The notes under the pieces are model-generated. The model had not been told where the DNA came from and made no database searches. It saw only the letters and a list, made by a program, of their open reading frames with translations. Shown piece after piece: positions 1 through 4,719 of a DNA stretch of 7,210 nucleotides. The stretch lies in NCBI GenBank assembly GCA_937916365.1, contig CALFSY010000269.1, forward strand, positions 1-7,210, written 5' to 3'. A program made the translations under genes and the position numbers. This stretch comes from an uncultured Jannaschia sp. (GTDB lineage Bacteria > Pseudomonadota > Alphaproteobacteria > Rhodobacterales > Rhodobacteraceae). How positions within the stretch are numbered: the stretch's first letter is position 1; each line of letters begins with the position of its first letter.

Positions 1-589
1 TTACATCAAGGATGAGTTCCAAAACCTTTCGGCTTTCCTTCACGCCAAGGGCAGCGGTAGGTTCGTCTAAAATAATAACCTTTGATCCGAACGCCGCAGC
101 ACGGGCAACGGCAACACCCTGTCGTTGCCCCCCAGACAATGTTTCAACGGCTTGGTTGATATTTTGGATCGTCATCAACCCCAAATCATTCAACTTTTCC
201 CGGGCAAATTTTTCCATTGCAGTACGGTCGAGTTTTCCAAACACGCGCCCCATAACGCCACGTTTGCGGATTTCGCGTCCCATGAACATGTTATCGGCAA
301 TGCTAAGCGCGGGGGACATGGCCAAGGTTTGGTATACCGTTTCTATTCCTGCCTGCCGCGCCTCATTGGGGGAGGTAAAGGTAATCTTTTTACCGTCTAA
401 ATAAATATCGCCTTCATCGGGGTCTACCGCACCGGAAATGGTTTTAATAAGGGTTGATTTGCCCGCCCCATTATCCCCGATCACCGCCAAAATTTCATCC
501 GGCATAAGGTCAAAATCGCATTTGTCTAACGCAATCACACGGCCATAATGTTCGGTCAAACCGCGACATTTGAGAATGGGGGCAGTCAT
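1..589 (-). CDS. frcA: Sugar (fructose-type) ABC importer ATPase FrcA, partial at C-terminus
   Basis: Cytoplasmic ATPase that powers uptake of fructose or a related monosaccharide through the FrcC permease. Reading from the ATG at 589, 196 residues are present before the window edge. Visible motifs are the Walker A GDNGAGKS (residues 38-45), the Q-loop glutamine in ETVYQ (about 87), the ABC signature LSGGQ (151-155) and the Walker B VIILDE (171-176) followed by PTAALG. The H-loop and C-terminus (roughly 60 residues if it has the usual FrcA length of about 260) lie outside. The start is fixed by the ATGA overlap with the frcC stop, which implies translational coupling. The segments ALSIADNMFMGREIRK and LMTIQNINQAVETLSGGQ closely match the FrcA group as I remember it, favouring FrcA over the double-domain RbsA/MglA type. 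A second ABC domain cannot be formally excluded because the end is missing. The exact sugar is inferred from family membership. Confidence 0.93.
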   Translation of the reverse strand, partial: MTAPILKCRGLTEHYGRVIALDKCDFDLMPDEILAVIGDNGAGKSTLIKTISGAVDPDEGDIYLDGKKITFTSPNEARQAGIETVYQTLAMSPALSIADNMFMGREIRKRGVMGRVFGKLDRTAMEKFAREKLNDLGLMTIQNINQAVETLSGGQRQGVAVARAAAFGSKVIILDEPTAALGVKESRKVLELILDV

Positions 590-1743
590 GTTAAAACCTT
601 TCTAATCCATTGATCCACGGCAACGGCGCTGATGATCAGAACACCGATTAACAAGAGCGTCCATTGCGGATCAGCACCCGACATGCGCAACCCCAATTCA
701 AATACCCCAACAATCAATGCCCCAAAAAATGCCCCGAAAATCGACCCACGCCCACCAAACAACGATATTCCCCCAATCACCACGGCGGTGATGGATTGGA
801 TATTGCCCACCTCACCAGTAGAAGCCGAAGGCGTAACCGCCCCAAACCGGCCGATCATCACCCATCCCGCCAGCGCGCAGATAAACCCTGCCAACATATA
901 AACCGACATCAAGGTGCGATGCCGGTTAACCCCGGCCAGTTCCGCCGCCTCTGGATCATCGCCCACGGCATAAACATGCCGCCCCCAGGCCGTGGAACGT
1001 AGGCAATAGGCAAGGATCAAAACCAAGGCCACCATCACCAGAACGCCATAGGTGATATTGACCTGATACAAAAAATCAAGGATCGGTTGGCTGGTATCGG
1101 ACGGCCTGCGCCCATTGGCATACTCTAGGCCGCGCATTGCCTCGATCCCATCGACGATTTGACGGTTTAATCGCACACCCATCCATTGCAGCATCGGCGC
1201 ATCGGCGGCTAGATCCTGTGATCTAATGGTTTCATTGCGCGAATATAGGTAATTTGCGGCCAACACGATTTGCCACATACCCAGCGTCACGATAAAGGGT
1301 GGCAATTTTACCCGGCTGACAAGCCAGCCAGAGATCGCGCCAATGGCGGTTCCCATAGCCAGACCGCAAAAAATAGCTGCGGTTGGCGGGATACCATAGC
1401 GGAACGTGAATTGCCCCATAATCACCGAACAAAAAACGGCGATCGCCCCAACCGAAAGATCAATGCCCGCTGTTAGAATAATGAGTGTTTGCGCTGCGGC
1501 CAAAATGCCCACAATCTGCACCTGTTGCAGGATTAGCGTCAGTGTCGAAGGCGAAAAAAAACGTTCCCCTAAAAGCGTGCCAAATAGAATAAGCGCCCCG
1601 ATCAATACCACAAGCGGCACCAAAGATGGGGTTGTATGCAGTGCGTGTTGAAGCCGCGATAAAAACCCACGCCGATGATCGAAATCCACCACCGATGTGT
1701 CCGCATCCTGAACGGCGGATTCAAAATCTTGCGGGCCGCTCAT
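586..1743 (-). CDS. frcC: Sugar (fructose-type) ABC importer permease FrcC
   Basis: Inner-membrane permease of the carbohydrate uptake type 2 (RbsC-like) family, forming the channel for the sugar delivered by FrcB. The 385 residues include hydrophobic segments near 41-58, 68-92, 95-112, 120-143, 147-167, 231-248, 279-298, 316-327 and 336-352, plus a last one near 361-378. Family blocks include ILTAGIDLSVGA (89-100), KLPPFIVTLGMWQIVLAAN (146-164), GRHVYAVGDDPEAAELAGVN (254-273) and AVVIGGISLFGGRGS (320-334). I chose the ATG at 1743 because AAAGGA lies seven bases upstream; an in-frame ATG at 1764 would add seven residues but has no clear ribosome binding site. The stop overlaps the frcA start by four bases. 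Residues 190-229 hold a longer hydrophilic stretch than I recall in rhizobial FrcC. The sugar is inferred from the family and from the matching FrcB. Confidence 0.94.
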   Translation of the reverse strand: MSGPQDFESAVQDADTSVVDFDHRRGFLSRLQHALHTTPSLVPLVVLIGALILFGTLLGERFFSPSTLTLILQQVQIVGILAAAQTLIILTAGIDLSVGAIAVFCSVIMGQFTFRYGIPPTAAIFCGLAMGTAIGAISGWLVSRVKLPPFIVTLGMWQIVLAANYLYSRNETIRSQDLAADAPMLQWMGVRLNRQIVDGIEAMRGLEYANGRRPSDTSQPILDFLYQVNITYGVLVMVALVLILAYCLRSTAWGRHVYAVGDDPEAAELAGVNRHRTLMSVYMLAGFICALAGWVMIGRFGAVTPSASTGEVGNIQSITAVVIGGISLFGGRGSIFGAFFGALIVGVFELGLRMSGADPQWTLLLIGVLIISAVAVDQWIRKVLT

Positions 1744-1771
1744 GGCAACGTCCTTTCGCAGCATATGGTGT

Positions 1772-1821
1772 GGTGGTCGGGTGCGTGCGGCAAGGGCGGT
1801 CTTGTGATAAGCGCCCCCACC
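1772..1821 (-). other. Possible intercistronic mRNA stem-loop between frcB and frcC
   Basis: The 101-base gap after the frcB stop can fold in the minus-strand transcript. One option pairs GGTGG (1821-1817) with CCACC (1776-1772), plus GGG:CCC after a two-base bulge. A competing option pairs GGGCG (1816-1812) with CGCCC (1798-1794) around a 13-base loop. No T-run follows, so this does not look like a full intrinsic terminator. In importer operons such gaps often protect or attenuate the transcript so that more binding protein than permease is made; that role here is inference. The stems are short and could be chance. Confidence 0.28.
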
Positions 1822-1844
1822 GAAATCTAAGCGTTTCTAAGGCA

Positions 1845-2906
1845 TTAGCCCCAGCACAGGTCTAACCCTTCTTCAACCGAAATTGATTCGACACCGTCAA
1901 CGGGCGCATTTGTCACCAACGCAACGCCGGTATTGAAGAAATCCAACCCTTCGGAGGGTTCAGGCACGCTGCCATCTTCGGCAAATTGGTGGATGGCTTC
2001 GATGCCCAGTGCGGCCATCAACAACGGGTATTGTTGTGACGTGGCCCCAATGACGCCATCGGCCACGTTTTGCACCCCGGGGCAACCGCCGTCCACCGAT
2101 ACGATCAGCACATCGTTTTCCCGCCCAACGGCGCGCAACGCCTCATAAGCACCTGCTGCGGCAGGTTCGTTGATCGTGTAGACCACGTTGATCGTAGGAT
2201 CAATGGCCAGGCAATTTTCCATGGCGGTGCGGCCGCCTTCTTCGTTTCCGGCGGTCACCTCATTACAAATGATGCGTGGATCGTCTTCGTCCCCCCACCG
2301 ATTTGGATCGGCCACATCAATGCCAAATCCGGTTAAAAACCCTTGGTCGCGCAGAACGCCTACGGTGGGTTGGCTAACCGAAAGGTCAAGCATGGCAATG
2401 CGGGCATCGGCGGCATCGTCGCCCATGGCCGCCGCCGCCCATGCCCCGATAAGGCGCCCGGCCTCAAAATTATCGGTTGCAAAGGTTGCGTCGGCTGCAT
2501 CAATCGGGTTCAGCGGGGTATCCAAGGCGATCACCAACAATCCCTCTGCCCGCGCCTGTTCCACGGCGGACACGATGGATGATGTATCAGATGCGGTGAT
2601 CAAGATACCCGCCGCCCCGTTGGCGATACAGGTTTCGATGGCCGCGACCTGAGTTTCATGGTCGCCGTCAACTTGGCCGGCGTAACTGTTTAATGTAATG
2701 CCTAGCTCTTCTGCGGCTGCGGTGGCGCCTTCGCGCATTTTTACGAAGAACGGGTTTGTGTCGGTTTTGGTGATAAGGCACGCGTTAACGTCGTGGCCGT
2801 CGGCTTGGGCCGGGGCTGTCGTAACCGAAAGAAAACCGCCCGTTGCGGCAACCATGCCTGCGGTTGTCAAGGCGGCAACTGCCGTCCCTGCAAGAAATTG
2901 TTTCAT
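1845..2906 (-). CDS. frcB: Periplasmic sugar (fructose-type) binding protein FrcB
   Basis: Secreted solute receptor that binds fructose or a related monosaccharide in the periplasm and hands it to FrcC/FrcA. The 353-residue product starts with a Sec-type signal peptide: K2, a hydrophobic core to about residue 30, and a likely cleavage after APAQA (31-35). The mature part is a type I periplasmic binding fold of the LacI/ribose-binding class. Recognisable blocks are CLITKTDTNPFFVKM (43-57), QVAAIETCIANGA (86-98), IALDTPLNP (126-134), ATDNFEAGRLIGAW (143-156), TINEPAAAGAYEALR (244-258) and VSVDGGCPGV (269-278), ending in CWG. These match my memory of the rhizobial FrcB group (also reported to handle mannose and ribose) better than RbsB or XylF. 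The ATG at 2906 is preceded by GGGAGG at nine bases' spacing. It is the first gene of the operon. The precise substrate is not proven by sequence. Confidence 0.94.
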   Translation of the reverse strand: MKQFLAGTAVAALTTAGMVAATGGFLSVTTAPAQADGHDVNACLITKTDTNPFFVKMREGATAAAEELGITLNSYAGQVDGDHETQVAAIETCIANGAAGILITASDTSSIVSAVEQARAEGLLVIALDTPLNPIDAADATFATDNFEAGRLIGAWAAAAMGDDAADARIAMLDLSVSQPTVGVLRDQGFLTGFGIDVADPNRWGDEDDPRIICNEVTAGNEEGGRTAMENCLAIDPTINVVYTINEPAAAGAYEALRAVGRENDVLIVSVDGGCPGVQNVADGVIGATSQQYPLLMAALGIEAIHQFAEDGSVPEPSEGLDFFNTGVALVTNAPVDGVESISVEEGLDLCWG

Positions 2907-2929
2907 GATGTATGTCCTCCCTTAACATG

Positions 2930-2948
2930 GGCACCGATGTTTGGTGCC
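2930..2948 (-). promoter_or_regulatory. Hairpin in the frcB leader, just upstream of its ribosome binding site
   Basis: GGCACC (2930-2935) and GGTGCC (2943-2948) are exact inverted repeats around a seven-base spacer; outer G:U pairs could lengthen the stem. In the frcB transcript the hairpin would end about nine bases before the GGGAGG ribosome binding site. It could stabilise the 5' end of the message or act at the DNA level as an operator. It does not sequester the ribosome binding site in this simple fold. Confidence 0.4.
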
Positions 2949-2982
2949 TGCTTTCGACTCGCGCATTCAGGCAAATCACACA

Positions 2983-3012
2983 TATCAAGCATCTTTCAAA
3001 GATGATCGTCAA
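2983..3012 (-). promoter_or_regulatory. Candidate frcB promoter with a palindrome in its spacer
   Basis: Reading leftward, TTGACG (3012-3007) matches five of six bases of the sigma-70 -35 consensus. It is followed after 18 bases by TTGATA (2988-2983), a weak -10 match. Transcription would begin near 2976, giving a leader of about 70 bases. The spacer contains a perfect 15-base palindrome (2990-3004), a common place for a repressor to sit. The weak -10 leaves the call tentative. Confidence 0.35.
2990..3004. promoter_or_regulatory. Perfect 15-base palindrome CATCTTT-C-AAAGATG, candidate frc operator
   Basis: The two seven-base arms are exact reverse complements around a single central C. The site lies 86-100 bases upstream of the frcB start, within the spacer of the candidate promoter. 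Position and symmetry fit an operator for a dimeric repressor controlling the sugar importer. No regulator gene is visible here; sugar importers of this type are often governed by ROK- or LacI-family proteins, but I cannot assign one. Confidence 0.42.
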
Positions 3013-3080
3013 TGAAGGAAGCGAACGTGCCAACAAAATTTCCCATAATATGGTGTGTGAATGGGGCGATGGTGTTGCAC

Positions 3081-3095
3081 AATCGTTTTGCGATT
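3081..3095. repeat. Inverted repeat AATCG-N5-CGATT
   Basis: Five-base exact arms surround TTTTG. It lies roughly midway between the two divergent genes, about 175 bases upstream of the frcB start and 185 bases upstream of the ihfB start. It could be an operator for either direction, but arms of this length occur readily by chance. Confidence 0.25.
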
Positions 3096-3129
3096 ATGGG
3101 GTATTTATGTATGGCGTATAGGAGTGGCC

Positions 3130-3145
3130 CTGTAAGCATTTACAG
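3130..3145. promoter_or_regulatory. Inverted repeat CTGTAA-N4-TTACAG, candidate operator
   Basis: Two exact six-base arms flank GCAT. The TGTAA-N4-TTACA layout resembles a binding site for a dimeric helix-turn-helix regulator. The site lies 136-151 bases upstream of the ihfB start and could act on either divergent gene. No specific regulator is identified. Confidence 0.38.
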
Positions 3146-3240
3146 ATGACATTTTGGATCAGGTATTGCCAAGATTATAAAAAGATTGAAATAAATACAT
3201 ATCTATCCTGTTTTAGGTGTCAAATTCCGCTTAGCCTGAG

Positions 3241-3246
3241 TATAAA
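3241..3246 (+). promoter_or_regulatory. Candidate -10 element TATAAA for ihfB
   Basis: TATAAA lies 35 bases upstream of the ihfB ATG and matches five of six bases of the sigma-70 -10 consensus. The -35 region at standard spacing (TGTCAA, 3218-3223) is a poor match. An alternative -35, TTGAAA at 3186-3191, has only TGTTTT at 17 bases' spacing. A start site near 3252 would leave a leader of about 30 bases with AAGGGGG ahead of the ATG. Confidence 0.28.
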
Positions 3247-3281
3247 GATGGGTAAGAATATTACGATGAAGGGGGAAATCG

Positions 3282-3566
3282 ATGATACGCTCTGAACTGA
3301 TCCAAAAAATTGCGGACGAAAATCTTCATCTTTACAAACCCGATGTGGAACAGGTGGTGAAGACGATTTTCGACGAAATGGTTGATGCAATGGCAAAAGG
3401 CAATCGCGTAGAGTTGCGGGGGTTTGGTGCATTTTCCGTCAAAACGCGCGACGCGCGGGCGGCCCGCAATCCGCGCACGGGCGATAGTGTGCAGGTGAGC
3501 AAAAAAAATGTTCCTTTTTTCAAGACTGGTAAACTGTTGCGCAACCGTTTGAACGGCCTTGCATAG
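3282..3566 (+). CDS. ihfB: Integration host factor beta subunit (IhfB)
   Basis: Nucleoid protein that pairs with IhfA (not in this window) to bind specific DNA sites and bend them sharply, supporting transcription, replication and recombination. The 94 residues cover the whole HU/IHF fold: two N-terminal helices (MIRSELIQKIADEN and about 20-39), the GFGAFSVKTRDARAARNPRTG signature (47-67) with the intercalating proline P64 in the beta arm, and the C-terminal VPFFKTGKLLRNRL helix. The start MIRSEL and the KNVPFFKTGK ending fit IHF beta better than HU. The ATG at 3282 follows AAGGGGG at suitable spacing. lapA follows 21 bases downstream. The family consensus glycine before RNP is alanine here (A61), a mild change. 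HU is the main alternative but is less likely. Confidence 0.95.
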   Translation: MIRSELIQKIADENLHLYKPDVEQVVKTIFDEMVDAMAKGNRVELRGFGAFSVKTRDARAARNPRTGDSVQVSKKNVPFFKTGKLLRNRLNGLA

Positions 3567-3587
3567 CGCCTTGAAAGGGCAAGCTGA

Positions 3588-3962
3588 ATGAAACTTGTTC
3601 GGTTCGTAAAATACACATTTTTGATTTTGGTCGCGGTCGGGTTGGTGATGATTGCGGTTGCAAACAAAGATCCGGTATCTTTGTATTTGATTCCACAAGG
3701 ATTGGATATTTGGATGGGTCTTGACCAACACGACCCGATCCAAGTGTCTTTGTTTATTGTGGTGCTTGGCGGGTTTGGGGCCGGTCTTTTGGTGGGGTAT
3801 GTTTTTGAATGGCTGCGCGAAGCGCGCCATCGTGCCGAAGCAAAAACGCAGCGCCGCGCGGCCAAACAGCTTGCGCGCGAGGTGCAAACCTTGAAAGGGC
3901 GTAACAACGACGGCAAAGATGATGTGCTGGCCCTGGTTGATGATGTGACCAATCCGCGTTGA
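3588..3962 (+). CDS. lapA: LapA/DUF1049-family small inner-membrane protein
   Basis: A 124-residue protein with two membrane segments (about 8-25 and 52-74), joined by a short loop starting with the family's AN-x-x-PV pattern (ANKDPVSLYLIP, 25-36). An arginine/alanine-rich helical tail (75-104) probably lies in the cytoplasm and may form a coiled coil. This is the layout of the LapA domain (DUF1049). In enterobacteria LapA works near LapB in envelope and LPS quality control; that role has not been shown for this lineage, so I treat the function as unknown. The ATG at 3588 follows GAAAGGG at eight bases' spacing. It sits between ihfB and trpF, a linkage I recall from other alphaproteobacteria. 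The last 20 residues are acidic and variable-looking. Confidence 0.88.
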   Translation: MKLVRFVKYTFLILVAVGLVMIAVANKDPVSLYLIPQGLDIWMGLDQHDPIQVSLFIVVLGGFGAGLLVGYVFEWLREARHRAEAKTQRRAAKQLAREVQTLKGRNNDGKDDVLALVDDVTNPR

Positions 3963-3973
3963 TTGACCATAGC

Positions 3974-4615
3974 ATGAATATCGCAATTAAATTTTGTGGT
4001 TTAACGCAAAAACAAGATATTACCGCTGCTGCGGCGGCCGGTGCCGATTATGTTGGGTTTGTGTTTTTTGAAAAATCGCCCCGGCATGTCTCGTTGGCCG
4101 CCGCCCGGGCGTTGGCATTGGATGTGCCCCCCGAGATTGTGAAAGTGGGATTGTTTGTTAACCCCCATGATGCGGAATTGGACGCGGTTGTCGCCCACGC
4201 CCCCATTGATATGTTACAACTGCACGGCACGGAATCGCCCGAAAGGGTTTCCGATATTCGTGCGCGCTATGGTTTGCCCGTGATAAAAGCGGTTGGTATT
4301 GGCGATGCAAATGATGTGCCCGCGCTTACAACCCATAGCGCGGTTGCGGATCAAGTTTTGGTCGACGCGCGTGCCCCTGAGCATTCAAACCGCCCTGGTG
4401 GCAATGGCGTTTCCTTTGATTGGCGTTTAATCGCGGACTTGCATTTACCGGTGCCGTGGATGTTGTCGGGTGGTTTAACGGCGGACAATGTGGCCCAGGC
4501 GATCCGCTTTACCCATGCGCGGCAGGTGGACGTGTCATCAGGCATTGAAACCGCCCCCGGCGAAAAAGACCCCACCAAAATAGCCGCCTTTGCCGCCGCA
4601 GTGGCAGGAATTTAA
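3974..4615 (+). CDS. trpF: Phosphoribosylanthranilate isomerase (TrpF)
   Basis: Catalyses the Amadori rearrangement of N-(5'-phosphoribosyl)anthranilate to CdRP, the third step of tryptophan synthesis, in the cytosol. The 213-residue single-domain TIM barrel has the usual length. The general base C8 lies in IKFCGL (5-10) and the general acid D131 in VLVDAR (128-133). Also visible are GADYVGFVFFEKSPR (23-37), MLQLHG (80-85), PGGNGVSFDW (141-150) and the phosphate-binding LSGGLTADNV (164-173) and DVSSGIE (186-192). KFCG replaces the more common KICG, which leaves the catalytic cysteine intact. I chose the ATG at 3974; an in-frame TTG at 3959 overlapping the lapA stop would add five residues. 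Neither has a clear ribosome binding site, so translation may be coupled to lapA. trpB does not follow. Confidence 0.95.
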   Translation: MNIAIKFCGLTQKQDITAAAAAGADYVGFVFFEKSPRHVSLAAARALALDVPPEIVKVGLFVNPHDAELDAVVAHAPIDMLQLHGTESPERVSDIRARYGLPVIKAVGIGDANDVPALTTHSAVADQVLVDARAPEHSNRPGGNGVSFDWRLIADLHLPVPWMLSGGLTADNVAQAIRFTHARQVDVSSGIETAPGEKDPTKIAAFAAAVAGI

Positions 4616-4719
4616 GCCGTGCGTAGAAGATGACAAAGGGTTTAACACCGGGCAAATACCCCTAGCATCATGCCCCAAAAATCCTATTAATTTCAGGTTT
4701 CTACCCTTAAGCCCCCAAT
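4616..4719. other. Convergent trpF/ettA gap, no clear terminator
   Basis: The 104 bases between the trpF stop and the ettA stop should end transcription from both sides. I see only an imperfect pairing of GGGTTT (about 4638-4643) with AAATACCC downstream, with one bulge and no T-run in either direction. Termination here may use Rho or a structure I cannot judge by eye. Confidence 0.45.

Larger units (their letters stand above)
2907..3281. promoter_or_regulatory. Divergent frcB/ihfB control region, 375 bases without a gene
   Basis: This AT-richer stretch separates the leftward frc operon from the rightward ihfB-lapA-trpF genes, so it must carry promoters for both directions. Short open frames inside it, including one of 69 codons starting at 2912, have no recognisable protein character and I do not consider them genes. 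Five inverted repeats with arms of at least five bases are visible: 2930-2948, 2990-3004, 3043-3053, 3081-3095 and 3130-3145. The best are listed as separate entries. The 11-base CCATA-A-TATGG at 3043-3053 is too short to interpret. No transcription factor gene is present in the window to match these sites. Confidence 0.7.

Noticed and set aside
1743..1764. Upstream ATG at 1764 as the frcC start
   Set aside because: The AAAGGA motif is placed correctly for the ATG at 1743 and lies inside the longer reading frame; nothing comparable precedes 1764.
2188..2652. 154-codon plus-strand open frame inside frcB
   Set aside because: Antisense to a full-length, well-recognised binding protein; alanine/serine-rich composition typical of a shadow frame.
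2912..3121. 69-codon plus-strand open frame in the divergent region
   Set aside because: No recognisable protein family or domain character and no good ribosome binding site. It overlaps the candidate frcB promoter and several palindromes.
3541..3562. Hairpin at the end of ihfB (CCGT-TTGA-ACGG with GCAA/TTGC outer pairs)
   Set aside because: It lies within coding sequence, has a bulge and no T-run, and lapA follows 21 bases later, so it is not a credible terminator.
3332..3970. 212-codon minus-strand open frame opposite ihfB and lapA
   Set aside because: Same reason: antisense shadow with biased composition and no recognisable motifs.
3261..3986. 241-codon minus-strand open frame opposite ihfB and lapA
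   Set aside because: It is a shadow of two clearly recognised genes on the plus strand and has no family resemblance.
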